The position numbers were made by a program, and so were the translations under genes. 64,000 nucleotides of DNA from Fomes fomentarius (taxonomy: Eukaryota > Basidiomycota > Agaricomycetes > Polyporales > Polyporaceae), in assembly GCA_022606135.1 (NCBI GenBank), contig JABYQN010000011.1, positions 558,001 to 622,000 of the forward strand, in the 5' to 3' direction. A model generated the notes under the pieces. The model did no database searches. It saw only the letters and a program-made list of their open reading frames with translations, and was not told the origin of the DNA. Position 1 is the stretch's first letter. Every line of letters starts with the position of its first letter. Of the stretch, positions 23,973 through 36,142 are shown piece after piece.

Positions 23973-25229
23973 GTTCCTCCACCTCCTCCCAGTATGAGGC
24001 GATCGCATCCGAAACCACATCCTCCTAGTCGCTGGCTTGCACACTTCAATATGTTCTCCGATCCTATCATCCGACTTCAACTCGTGACGTTTCAAAGTAT
24101 TGCCATGTCTGGCACTGCTCTGTAATGGCTGAATCTATTCAGGGCACAACGTTTCGCAAACAACGTTCTTGTCGCGCGCAAGTTGACCGTAAACACGGTC
24201 ATATAGCATATAACTATGGAATCGGCATCAAGTAGGATGCTACTACGACCTCCACACGAGCGCCAGCTCGAATTGAATGTATCGGCGCATTAACCATGCC
24301 GGTTCGGGTGTCCGGCAGATCTCTACCGACGTGGTCCCAGAATAACCTGGCCAGTAGTACTCAGACTCAGAGCGTTGGGCGATACCCGAGGGGCCTGCCC
24401 ACCACATCTTTCGGCTGCACTGTATCGGCATGGTGGGCTGGTATGCGTCAGTGGGCGGTGTATTGCCACCCCGGAATTACAGCAAGATTACTTACTCACT
24501 TCTACATGATGAACCACCTCCCACACCCTCCTACACATTCTTCGCCCCTTCGAGCCCCTGCCCTGAGTCCGACGGGCCCGGTACCACATTGCGCCTGCCA
24601 TTGTCCGCAACTTGATCATACTACCCCCCACACCCATACCTAAGTTAAACCTAACTCACGCAGGCCAACCTCGTTGCCATTCAAAGATTGCAGGTGTGCG
24701 GGACATGAATCATATTGATTGAATGCGGACTAGGGTCGACGTGGGTGTGTGTGGACTTCAGCGTGCGTGTGCCAGTAGCGCTGGAACTTGAAGTACGAGC
24801 GCTGGTCTCCTCACTTGTAACTCGTACCTGACCATCACAGGAAAAAAAAACATCAATGCTCAATACCACAGCTTCTCAGAATCACACAGGGCTCAGATGT
24901 ATGAGCTGAGAACAACGGTCAGTGCAGAAGGCTCGTTGCATATCCTTTTACAATGTAATCACAGTTTAATCTCATTTCCGATGACGGTCTCCGAATTGCC
25001 CTTGACCACGGCATTTACCAGTACTTCGACGAAAGAATGGCGTGGTGTCCCAATTCCACATCCTCGTGTCGTCAAGCCTGTACTAGGCTTGTACTAGGCT
25101 GGACGTCCAGTTATTAGGATCCAGGAGTCCGACCCTCTCCACCAAGGCTCCTCACTTGCACTCCTCACATTCGAGCTACCTCTGCCAGTGCGGCGTCTCC
25201 GTCAACAAACCACCGCCTTCTTCCATCCA
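23973..25229. other. Inter-copy spacer with decayed Afi1 tail (unit B)
   Basis: 24079-24213 is the shared 3' flank block with the inverted repeat TGACCGT-AAAC-ACGGTCA at 24184-24201. About 24560-24810 is a relic of the Afi1-type 3' end on the minus strand (GTGTGCGGGACATGAATC, CAGTAGCGCTGGAA). 24850-25229 is the promoter flank of copy C. Confidence 0.65.
24560..24810 (-). pseudogene. Decayed 3' fragment of the Afi1-type gene (unit B)
   Basis: Matches 29810-30006 of the intact gene through GTACCACATTGCGCC, GGCCAACCTCGTTGC-like and GTGTGCGGGACATGAA blocks, in the same order and strand. It is more eroded than the unit A relic, with a short insertion near 24610-24650. Confidence 0.65.
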
Positions 25230-28091
25230 ATGGCAGCGCCGGATATCCGAATATCGACACCACCCCGCTGCTCGTCTCTCAGCACCAATGACCAGTCAAA
25301 GCAGGAGCACTCTGACAAGGGCGATGCGCTTCGCCGATCACCATCACCATCTGCAGCGCTCCGCCCGGCGACGTCGCTCAAAGATTCTCCAACTTTACCT
25401 TCGATACGTCATCGCCGAGGCTCCGCCGCATTGATCACCCCCACAGACAACCTTGAACCGTCGTGTGACGTGATCTTTGGGGAGGGTTGACTGTGGGCCC
25501 CGAGTCAGACATTGCAATACCAGAGGACGGAATAAATGACACACATCATGAATCAAAGTCTCCCGAGGTCGACGTCGCAGTCTTTCTATCGCCTGTACCT
25601 GTTCTTGAAGTCATGTATCATGTGCAATGTCGGAGGGAGCCATTGAAGAAGTAGGCCGCATCATTCATTCTTGTTGGATCGCGGACATCTAACGAGCTTG
25701 TGACAGAAATGAAGTCGACTGGAACAAGTATCCGACAATTCCGGCCAAGAATAGTATACAACCCAGGTGAGTGCAAGATGTATACTGTGCATGTATCTCA
25801 GCGTGGACACTGACCATAGCCTTGCAAGGCCTGAAACTGCTGGTACTAGATGGGAACCCTATGTTCATCCTGATGGCCAGTTGTACTTCCGATTCCAGGT
25901 ACGCTCAGATGAAAGCAGATTGGGCCTCTGTTTGACGCAGTCGTAGAACTTCTACACCAACGTATATCTATATGACGAAGATAGCCTCAAGTGCATTGAT
26001 GCGACAGTTGCGAAGCTGCTTGATGAGATCAGTAAACACCCGGAACTCGTGCTGGAGCACATTGAAGCTTGCCTGCATCTAGTTGATGCCAAGCAAGACC
26101 ATCGCAGATATTATTACCTAGTTGATAAGGTCAAACAGGAGGTCTTCTGGCTTGAGGATGTCGATGAGCACTTCTTGAACGATTTCGAGAACGTCTCGAT
26201 ATTGAGTAAAGAGCATCTGAGTTAGTACTCGTCTCCCTCTCTTATTGCTCGGCCCTGATCTTGCTGGCTTCGTAGCCCTTTTCGCACGACACTTATACTG
26301 GTACGTGGAACTGGCACAACCTGCCAGTAACTGTTAACAGATTGGTCTTGATCCTTACTGTAGGGGGCATGTTATTATGTTTCCGCACGGCCGGCAATAT
26401 CCCCTGGGCAGGTTTGCAGAATTACAGGCCGAACTCAATTATTGGATACTTGGTATGTTTACTCGTTGGGACATTCACGAACATCCCTCACAGTACAGAA
26501 AGACAAGGAATTCAACCCATTGTCAATAGTCTCCTACTCGACTGAGACTATCAATCAATTTGTACAGGTGCTCAGGGATGCTCAGAAGTTGCTGCGTACG
26601 CCTTGTTCTTTTTCACACAATCATGCACAGCGGTTGAACATCGGGGCGCAGCGGAAGAGAGGACACCGACGCCGTACGTTATAGTTTTTGGTGAGTCTGA
26701 TACATCGGTGTCAAATACAGACACATGCTCAGGAAAACACAGCTGTGCTGAACTATGCGCTGGGTGTGTCCTCCCCCTTTGTCCGATTGGCCTGGATGCA
26801 GCGCTGACGAAGCTAGGTCATAGTGTACGAGCGATGCATACGTTATCACGGGGAACGCTATGCACAATTGGATGACGACGACAGCGTACACAGTTCGCTA
26901 GACACAAGAGATTCACTATGGTTCAAGGTCATCATCTGGCTGTTCTTCTTCATACCACAAGACTACGCCCAACGCCTGCGCCTCCTCTTCGTGGGCAAGA
27001 AGGTTGTTCACCACAAGTGGCATACATTCGTCACCGACCTTCAAGAGGATTGGGCGAGTTCTATGACCCCTGTACGTGTCCTCTCCATCCACTCAACAGA
27101 ACCCGCTGACCACGCATTTGTGCATGGAATAGACAACTGTCATCTTGGCCACTAATGTTGGCTTCCTCGCCATTCAGAGCGTTGATAATGATAGAGGCCA
27201 AGCTAACAGAAGTGCTGGGCAAATCATCAGCTACATATCACTCATACTGAGTATCAGTAACATTATTGTCTGCGCCATCCTCAGTGGGATACTGCACCGG
27301 CGCCTGAACCTAACCGACCGCAACGTGGTGTGTAACGTTCAATGAACTCGTCGCACCACACTGATTGCACATTGTACAGGTCGACTACTTGTATGAACAC
27401 TTGGAAACCAAAACTGGCAGGGAGAAACTTGCAATCATCCTGAGCATCCCCAAAGCATTTTTCCTGTGGGGGTGAGTGAGTCCGTCTCCTTTGTCCTAGG
27501 TCTGCCACTCTGATCAGATCGGTAATTTATCATAGGCTCTTGACGTTTCTTATTTCCATTGTGTGGCTGTGCTTTCACGGCACGGACATCACAACGCGTC
27601 TGGTGACTGGCTTCATGATCGTCGTCTCAGCATCTTTCATTGGCACCGTGATCCACATGGGATACGGGCCTCCGCCAGGATACCTGAGCGCAACACGAAA
27701 GGTCTCAAAGAAGATACGAAGCAGAATTGGCGCGATTGTCAATGACGTTCGTAGGTCCAAGTCGGATGCCGTGACCGCATCGAGCCCTCGCTGGAGGATT
27801 CCACGCGTGCATGCCGGTCAGAACGCACCGAACGACCAGAGCACACCTAATACAAATGACGGTGGCGACGTCGTACCTGAGCGCATCGAGGAGAAAGAGA
27901 TAGGCGAGAAATCTCCCAGGAGGTCTATTGACGCAGTTATCAACATTCTGTCACACATTCCTCCCAAGGCTCTGCCCACGTCTACTGACTCCAGTACGCC
28001 TAACCCGCTTGGTAGTACTGGTGGGGGCGAAGACGGTGGTGGATCGCGCAAGACCAAGTGGAGTTCTGAAGTTGAGTTGAACATGGTGTAA
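25230..28091 (+). pseudogene. WW-like membrane protein, copy C (single-base frame break)
   Basis: Third tandem copy, closest to A. It opens MAAPDIRISTPPRCSS. At about 25480 copy A has five Gs (CTTTGGGGGAGGG) and C has four, which puts a stop at 25488-25490. Past the break the old frame stays open: exons give KNEVDWNKYPTIPAKN, WEPYVHPDGQLYF, NFYTNVYLYDEDSLK, EVFWLEDVDEHF, RCIRYHGERYAQLDDDDS and the membrane helices (IISYISLILSISNIIVCAIL). The tail ends SEVELNMV at 28091. Splice sites are kept, except a weaker GTAGGC donor after exon 1. Because only one base is lost in an otherwise open gene, the break is either very recent or a sequencing error. A shorter protein from an in-frame ATG at about 25613 is also possible. 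Confidence 0.75.
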
Positions 28092-29147
28092 CCGTTCATG
28101 CTCGTACCTATATCTCTCCTATGATCGATCACACCCAGTTCCCTTGTTCCTCCTCTAACTCTGTAATGCATCCCTCTAGGTTCTGTTATTTCTTGTAGCC
28201 CCGCATTCTCGCATCACCATCCGAACCCACATCCTCATTCTCCAGGATCACTGTCTTGCACACTCGATTACGTTCTCCCCCATCTTGCGACTTCATCTCG
28301 TGACCGATTATGTATTTCCATGTCCACTGCTCTGTAATATTTAATGGCTGAATCTATTCACGGCGCAAATCTTTGCAAACAATGTATTGTCGAGTAAAAT
28401 CATATTGCACACAAATCACCTAACTGCCAACCAGTCTAGCCTCGCTGCTATTCGAAGCTTGAAGGTGTGCGGGACATGAGTGCGGACTAGGGTCCTAGTT
28501 TGTGCGGAAGTCCGAGCGGCGGTGCGCCTGGCCCACGTACACGTTCACTGGACTCTTCCCAATCGTACTGTTGCGCTGCCACGGCATGATGCTATGTTTG
28601 ACCCTGCAGCCCCAACCTCGCACTCACTTTCATGCTTTCCGAATTTCGCATCTGCTTTTTTTGTTGAAATCCTTGCTCGTCTTGTACTCGTCTCATGCAC
28701 AATGCCAGCACTTCTAAGCCCACGTCCGCACAAAGAAGCTCATATAGTCATATTCCCATGCTTGCTCAGTCATTACACAGAACTTCGACATTCGTCGATA
28801 ACGCACAGAAGAGGTGCGCGATCATTCTCATTCTCCATGATCTTCTTGATAGCGTCACATTCTTGCTGCCGGACAATGTTCGGCTAGTACGTACGACCAA
28901 CTCTACATTCTCTGAGGACGATGGGGGAGACCATTCTGCTCCGTGAGTGCTGCCATTCTGAGCCAGCAGCTCTTATCTTCCTCCATGATTTGCAGCTCGA
29001 ACTGTGATATGTACGCCCAGTTCGGAGCGCGGGGTACATCCGTCATCTTCGCGTCGGCTCTTTGAACGACCCGGCAGGCTGCGAAGGCAAGCTCTTCATT
29101 CCGACCTTCCCGTCAACGTGCCCTCTGTAAGCCATGTCAGTCGAAGA
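28092..29147. other. Spacer behind copy C with a third Afi1 relic
   Basis: 28298-28395 repeats the shared 3' flank block. 28385-28551 matches the Afi1-type 3' end (TCTAGCCTCGCTGC, GGTGTGCGGGACATGA, GGCCCACGTACAC). 28560-29147 has short open frames but no clear signature; its last part may be eroded upstream sequence of remnant D. Confidence 0.55.
28385..28551 (-). pseudogene. Decayed 3' fragment of the Afi1-type gene (unit C)
   Basis: Co-linear with 29850-29985 of the intact gene on the same strand; shares CGGGACATGA, GCGGACTAGGGT and CGGCGGTGCGCCTGGCC-like blocks. Shortest of the three relics. Confidence 0.65.
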
Positions 29148-29465
29148 CACCTCCATGGGCGCTACGCAAGACATGAACCCGACAGTTGCAGCGCCGTTCT
29201 TCTCAGGTGGCTTCTCAAACGTCTTCCCGCGACCCTATCAGAGCGATTCAGTGGAGAAGTTAGACTACGCCGAGCGCCTGCGCCTCCTCTTCCTGGGCAA
29301 GCTTAAGGACGTCATTGCCCCCCAGTGGCGTAGATTCGTCGCCCACCTTCGAGAGGAACGAGGGAAAAGAGACAGGCGAGAAATCTCCCGGAGTTGCGAC
29401 GTTCTGCACCGTTTCTGGAAACCGTCGGGTACTACTGGTGGCGCGCTTGATGAACGCTCAATGTA
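29148..29465 (+). pseudogene. WW-like membrane protein, remnant D
   Basis: Starts in the middle of the family signature (LHGRYARHEPDSCS against YHGERYAQLDDNRSV), continues YAERLRLLFLGK and WRRFVAHLREE. It then jumps directly to the C-terminal tail (ETGEKSPG, close to EIGEKSPR of copy C). Everything before the signature and all membrane helices in between are missing. A large internal deletion is therefore likely. It lies next to the 3' end of the intact Afi1-type gene. Confidence 0.7.
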
Positions 29466-29765
29466 AGTTCTTGTGCCTCGCTCTACTGGTCTTTCTTGTA
29501 TCCACGTACTCTCGCTTCACCATCCATATCCTCATGATTCCAAATCGCTGTCTTGCACACGCGAATAGAATACGTTCTCCTCTATCATACGACTTCTGCT
29601 TTGTAATATCTGATCGCTGAATCTATTCATGGCACGACTTTTCGCAAACAATGTTTGTCGCGCGTAAACTGACGGTAAACGTCATGTAGCAGACAAATCA
29701 GAACCAAATAGGATACTAGGTGCAATCCCGGAATTACAACAAGATTATAACTCCACACCAGTGGC

Positions 29766-29797
29766 ACCCCTCGCCCCTCGCCCCTCGCCCCTTGCCC
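29766..29797. repeat. Short CGCCCCT tandem repeat
   Basis: About four and a half copies of a 7-bp unit (CGCCCCT, last one CGCCCCTTG) directly 3' of the Afi1-type stop codon. Confidence 0.8.
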
Positions 29798-29844
29798 AGT
29801 ACCACACTGCGCCGGGGTGTCCACAGATGCCCTCACGCGCAAAC

Positions 29845-32773
29845 CTACCCGCCACCCAGGCTAGACTCGCTGCGATTTGAAGGCGTGCGGGACATGAAAG
29901 CGGACTGGGGTATCGCCAGCGTGTTCGACTCCTTCGTGCGGACCTCGCGCGCGTGCGCCTGCCGCACGTACGCGTAGCGCTGGAAGTGGTTTAGCGCCTG
30001 CAGGAATTGTACGCCGACCTTGTCGAACGAACGAAACGAGGTGTGGTGTGAACTGAACTGGAATGGTGCAAACGAGAAGGGCAGTGACGTACAGGATATG
30101 CGCGGAGCTCGTTGAACAGATCCACCGCGAGCTCGCGCACGACTTCTTGCTGGTGGAACAGCCCAAAGCTCAGCGGCTGCAGACCGTGCAGATGAGGGGG
30201 GAGACATGATAATAACTGTGCTTGTCCACCAGAATTAGCACCGAGGACATATATGAATCTCATCCAGACGTGCCTCTGTGACTTGATCATATGTGTTGAG
30301 GTTTTCCGCGAGGACTCGGTAGATCGACTCCGCCTCTCCGTCCGAGATACTTTTCGCATACCGCAAGCGCGAAAGTTGGTGCCCAAGGTCGAAGCCCTGT
30401 ATCGGCTTCGTCGCTACCTGCTGCTTCCAGTCCTTGCATTCCGGTCAGCGCTCAGTCTGGGCCTTCTCCGAGTCCACACATTGAAAACATCATCAGCCAC
30501 ATACTCACCGCCTGGAACAATTTGTAACACTCGGTCCTCCTCCACGCCTCAATCCTACCCATATTCAACGCAAGCTCCTTCGCGAGCGCCGAATCATCCG
30601 TGAAGAACGCGCCGCTGCCCAGACGGGGCTTCTCCCCCGGCCGCTCGAAGTAGGCGGACGAGGGATATCCGATAGACGTCGAGCCGAACGCATCTTCCTC
30701 GTACCGCGACGCGACACGGACGAAGCGCATCGCGTACTCGGCGATCTTTGCGCGGACGTGTGCTTCGGAATAGTGCGATGCGATCGCGCTAAGGATCTAT
30801 TTCAGTCATAGTGGAGATAGAGAATGAGCAAGTGTGCGACAGGGCCGAAGGGAGGAGGGGAGGATGACGCACATCGTCAATGAAGACATTGTCCGCGTTT
30901 TCTTGTCGACCCGCGAACTCGGCCTTCTGCGACGGCCCGCCTTCCTTCGTCTGGACGCGCACGACCTCGTCTTCGCTCCCGCCGATGGAACTCTCTGCCT
31001 TAAGAGTCCCGGTGCGCGACATGAGCGGGCCCGAGCTAGGTGCCCACGATGCGGGGTGGTTAAGGTAGATGTCTTTGTGTACAACCATACGATTGGTTCC
31101 AATGTCGCATAGCAAGTCCCAAGAACCCGCGGCTTCAAAGATTGGGTTGGTGACACCTGCGATGTACCCAGGACTGCGCAGATTCAGAAACCATAGGTCA
31201 GAGAACGCAGGAGGACGCGCTCAGACTTACATGTTCTCCCATTCCTCACGGTTGGTGAGGGTAGCGTATGGGAATGCTCGCTTGATGAACCCTTTCAGGA
31301 CGACGCCACACCCGGAACCTAGAGAGCAAGCGGCGAGAACGTGATTCGAAACGTTCTCTGCTAGCTTGTGGTGGCCCAAGAAGATGATGCGCTTCCCTGT
31401 AATCAGTGCGTTGAAGAGAATGATCACTGGAGGGGTAAGGGAGCCATTTGTGTGGAGGTGTGGATGGGAAGGGCCGATCATGGTGGTGATAGAAGGTGAG
31501 AAGGTGGTGCAGAGCAAGGTCAGAGAGCCCTAGACTGCAATTAGTCCCCAAATATCTGGCATATGCGCATACATTGGGCACAACACACCTCTCCAACCTC
31601 CTCGGGGAACGTGGACAAAGGAACCTTGACGGGAAGTATGTGCTCGTTGTAGTTGATTGAGGTATGGTAGAAGTGCGCGTCCTTCAGAGCAGCGGTGGCC
31701 GCACCTGCGAGTGATAGGGGGTTCTCGCCTGGACGCCCATACGCGCCATGGGATGACGATGAGGACGCGTCGGTCGACCGCCGTCCCCGCGTTGGCGCGC
31801 CGCTCGCGATACTGCTACTGCTCGCACTCGCAGCGGTCGCGACGAAGCCCATCTGATCTAGCCCGCTCTCATCGCCCACCCACACTGCGCTCCCATCCAG
31901 CGAAAACGACGCCTCCGAGGGCGATGTCGGACTCTTTGCCTGAGCCGCCGCCTTGTGGCCGTCACCACCGTTCTTCCGGCGGACAGCAGCCTCATCGAAA
32001 CTTATTCGTGAGTCGCCAGAATTGGTCGTCCGATGGCCCGGGCGCACGGATGGGGGAAAGCTGGTCGACTGTTGTGTTGCGGTACCAGGATCGGCGAAGA
32101 GGGAGTAGTCGTCGAACCTACCAATCAGGACGTCTTGTCGCTCGGTGCTCCGCATGATGAGCTTCTCGTAGCGGGTCAACATGGGCATCTTGCTAAAGTC
32201 CATCGCGTTCACAGCGTCGAAGAGACGGGCAAGGCAGTCTTGGGACGGGTTCATGAAATAGTCGTCGAGAGCCAGGAGGAGGACGGGCTTAAAAATCTGG
32301 ACGAAGGGGTACCTTGTGCAGATCGCCATCGCCTTCACGATAGCACCTCTACCATCGTTCAGGGACTGGTGTTGCGAGGAGAAGGTGTGCACTCACCTCC
32401 TCGCTGTCTTGTCGAGCTTCGTCCGTACCAAGTTGATCACATACAGCATCTTCGACCCCTCCTCGTCCGAGTCCCCACCATCATCGTTGTCCAGAGCAAG
32501 CACCGGCTTGATCGTGTTGAACGGCGTCTGGTTCAAGAAGAACACCGTCCAGTCTGCAGGCTGCCGCTCCGCGCCATCGGGGAGCATGAGATTGGCCAGC
32601 AATCTATGATGAAGTACTGAGCTGAGACGACGTTCACAAAGGCATGAATACAACTGAACATACCCTTCATCCGTGCCGAGAGGTTGGGGAAACTGGTATG
32701 TCAATTGCGCACCGCGGTCGATGTCGAAGTCAGCAACCAGGACGAAGGAGCAATGCTGAGCGTCATGAGACAT
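29845..32773 (-). CDS. afi1: Afi1/Anr2-type DENN (SPA) polarity protein
   Basis: Homolog of yeast Afi1 and fission yeast Anr2, which dock Arf3/Arf6 GTPase at polarised plasma-membrane sites. The N-terminal docking domain is clear: SFVLVADFDIDRGAQLTYQF, LLANLMLPDGAE, TVFFLNQTPFNTI, then MLYVINLVRTKLDKTARRGA and a long DYFMNPSQDCLARLF region. A Ser/Ala-rich disordered loop of about 150 residues follows (31700-32050). The SPA/DENN part continues with HFYHTSINYNEHILPVKVPL, VVLKGFIKRAFPYATL, NPIFEAAGSWDLLCDIG and a helical C-terminal half (LAKELALNMGRIEAWRRTEC, GLFHQQEVVRELAVDLFNEL, FLQALNHFQRYAYVRQAH). It ends NRSESSLGGG at 29845. Multiple short introns; borders not all resolved. The start is the first Met of the conserved N terminus. 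It is convergent with the WW-like array, whose duplication copied this gene's last exon. Confidence 0.88.
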
Positions 32774-33046
32774 TACACGCCCTTGTTGATCACGACGTCG
32801 TGCGGGCTGTTTACTTCACTGAATGCTGGAGACGGCGTCGATAGAAACGGAAAGCGGCCCTTCTCGCGGGCGTTACTTTGTGATCCGAAGCAATCGGAAT
32901 AGCGTGGACGCGAACGCCACCTCGAGGCTCGAGGCATCTATGCGCGACCATGCCAGTACTTGGACTCGCTCGTTCTCTCTGGATTTCCTGCAGAGCCTGG
33001 TTAGCGCCATTATCCTCGCATCGCTCTCTCTCATGCTCTGAACACG

Positions 33047-36000
33047 ATGTCCTTTGTACCGTCTCTGCGATGCCTTCTCGCGCTTCTTTCATCTCTCAGG
33101 AATTGGAAGGGTCCTCTCAAGCGTCTCTTGCTACTATGGCGGTATCTGAAGCGGTGTCTGGGACTTGGACGAGAGAACTCAAGGAGTCAACGGAGGGAGA
33201 TCGAGCGCGGTGGACGCCGTCGAGAAGGAGATGGCAGAGACTTGCGAGAGGCACATGCAGGAACAAAAGACCACAGAGAGCTGGAATGGCGGGAGGAACA
33301 TGTTCCTGCCCCGGACGGCCACAGTGAGGTAGTCGCTATCTGTGCGAGTCGACGGCCTCTTTCTGCGTTGGAGCTTCACCTGGATCATCATGGCCAGTTC
33401 CTACAGCCAACAGATATCCCCACCCGCCCCGCGTCCATGGTCATTCCCGGTCAGTCTCCAGCCCACAATGACCTCATGCTGCACCCGTACTCCCACACGC
33501 TTTCCAACAACTCGGCGTCGAACATATCGATCAGCGTGCAGTCGACCAGCGACGGCCATCGCGGGAGGCGTCTTGAGGTCGCGCATGCAAGACCGGACGC
33601 ACGCCCTACCTCGCGCGCCGCAGCACGAGGAATTGCGCGTGTTGCTTCAAGGGCTCCATCTCGCGCGACGTCGCCCTCGAGATCAAGAGCGCGTTCGCGC
33701 ACGCCGGCACACTCTGTCATTGACCTTCCTCAGCCTCACATCCTCCCGAACGCTCCAACGACACCATCGAACAGCAGCCGGCACACACTTGCCCTCCCAG
33801 ACGCCAGTGTGGCGGGTCCCTCACCGGAGACCGTACCATCCATCTCCTTGCCTGTGCCTGAGGAACACCGCCAAGAAGTATATCCAGTAATGCAGATACC
33901 ACGTTATGACCAATACCCTACCGTCCCGCCCGATCGAGTGATATGGCCGTTGATGCCTGTTACGACACAGTTCGGATTGTAAGTGTTCGGTGAACCCCTG
34001 CAATCCCTGCATGATACGTGTTGACTCTCTGTCTACCAGAGATAAATTGCCTGACCATTGGATAGCTTGTACACATCCAGAAGGTCGATTGTACTTTCAT
34101 CACACAGAACGAGTACGTCATCAGGCCTTATTGCGAGCGATCCCGGGGTTATTGACCTGAACTATCTATAGAGAATATACACAGACTGCGATGTGCGTGA
34201 TGAGAAAACTTTCACGATGCTTGAGGCCTTCGTACAACGGCTCGACGAGCTCGTTCACGAGCAAGATCTCATCCTGCCTGCAAACCACGATCTGGTGCTT
34301 TGTTTGGAGAAACGACGGACTATGCCAGGTTTCAACTGGATCTACTACTACGCAGATCATGCCACGCGCTCGCTCTTCTGGGTACAACAATGCGACCCGC
34401 ACAATGATCTTGAGCTTAACGAGATCAGCGCGTTTAATGGCCCTTATGATATTAGTATGTAGCCTATCCGTCTTCATCAAAACAGTCAATGAATTCCTCC
34501 ACAGAGTGCGAGATTGAATCCAAATATTGGTATGGGGGATAATCATGACCTCAATATCATCGCTAACATCACAGCACAGGCAGCATCTAGATATGTATCC
34601 ACACGGCCAGTCAATTTCGGTCGAAGTGTACAATGAACTCAATGGGATTCTGATGTTCGCATGCACGGGTAGGCATGATCGCACTATTTCTTCTTATGCC
34701 TGACTGATCACACTGGCAGACGCCGTCACTTCAATGACAACGACTGTTACGTATCGCCCGGACGACGTGTATAGGATGATTGGCCTGCTGAAGTCCGCAA
34801 AAGGTAGATTTGGTCGTCCTCGGTATCATCATCGCTGCATGCTGATCGATTCCTCTGCGTTAGCTCTCGACAAGAGTGACTTCGCGACAGCAGTAGTAGG
34901 TGAGCATATAATCTCACAGCAAGGGTAGTGGCAGAATCGCTGACGTCTGGCATCAGGGAGAATTATGTCGATTTGGTGTGAGTATGAATCATGTCGCGGC
35001 GCCCTACCTGGTTTGATACCTCTACTACAGATCATAATCGCTGGCTCAACTTCCATGGCCAGACCCATGCAAGGCTAAATCGGGACCAGAGCGTGTACAA
35101 CCCGACGCCTCCTCGCCGCACGCCCCTCATCAGGATCTTGGGGCCGTTGTTCTGGAACGCACCTCTGGTACATCTACGAGGGCTCGAAAAGATCTGGATC
35201 GACGGTATCATCGCTATAATACCTTGGTCAAGCTTCATCTCGAGATTACAGGACGAGTGGAGGGAGTTTGTGCTATATGTGCGTCAGCAGACTTCCACAA
35301 ACTCGATTGGTCCTGATGTTGTTGATGTGCCACGCAGGCTACCGTGTTGCTCAACGCGAATGTCGCGCTCCTTGCGATTCCGACTGTCGTTGTCTCAGAT
35401 GGGCCCGTCACCATGGCCGAAATCACCAGCTACTTGTCCATCGTGGCGAGTATCGGGTGTATCCTTGTTGGGCTGCTCCTCATTCGCCAGCATCGCGTCA
35501 AATCGAAAGATACTGCCGAGGACGCCGTGAGTGACGACCATCCAAGTATTGGCCTTGACATCTATAAACTCAGCGTTCCCTCAGAACAACTACCTCAACT
35601 CGCGCAAACACGAGACGCTAGGAATTGAAACACTGGCAATCATATACAGCTTGCCATATGCGCTGCTCATGTGGGGGTACGTCTTTGATTGATCACACTC
35701 CCAGCACCGAGAAGACAATCCTGACTGACATCTACCATTCGTGAACAGCATGGTCACGTTCCTGCTCGCGTTCTCCTTCGAATGCTTCAGCACGGGCAAC
35801 AAGGTAGCGTCGTTTACAACAGGGGCCGTATGGATCGCCGTCGCGGTCCTCGTCTGCTGGACGATCATCACCGGCTGGGAAAGCAACGGCGAATCTTCCA
35901 TGTGGGAGATACTAAAACACCGGTGGGGTCGCCTCTTTCCGGAGCATGACGCGGCGGACGACTCTGCCACTGCCGCCGTTGAGGACCACAGTGCGCACAG

Positions 36001-36142
36001 TGCGCGCAGTGCCACCGCCAGTGCACGCGAGAAGCCAGAGAGAAAGTGGTGGACACGCATGCGCGGCGCGCATGTGCATGGTTTGCCGCATTTGAGCGAC
36101 CCACCAACCACGGAGATGCGCGAGACTTCTAGTGTGGTGTGA
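33047..36142 (+). CDS. WW-like domain multi-pass membrane protein, member E
   Basis: Diverged member of the same family, paired in sub-type with G at 62734. Exon 1 (311 codons open to 33979) encodes a short amphipathic start (RLLLLWRYLKRCLG). A basic, Arg/Ser-rich disordered region follows (SRAPSRATSPSRSRARSRTP). Next come LPDHWIACTHPEGRLYF (WW-like), RIYTDCDVRDEKTF, NWIYYYADHATRSLFWVQ, MYPHGQS and RWLNFHGQTHARLNRDQSVY, which aligns with RFIRYHGERYAQLDDNRSVH of copy A. Membrane helices include ITSYLSIVASIGCILVGLLL, LAIIYSLPYALLMWG and VASFTTGAVWIAVAVLVCW. The tail is short and basic and ends TSSVV. Frames across all introns appear intact. It is divergent from the Afi1-type gene, 273 bp between starts. 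Identity to A looks low, so this is an old split and not part of the recent array. Confidence 0.82.
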
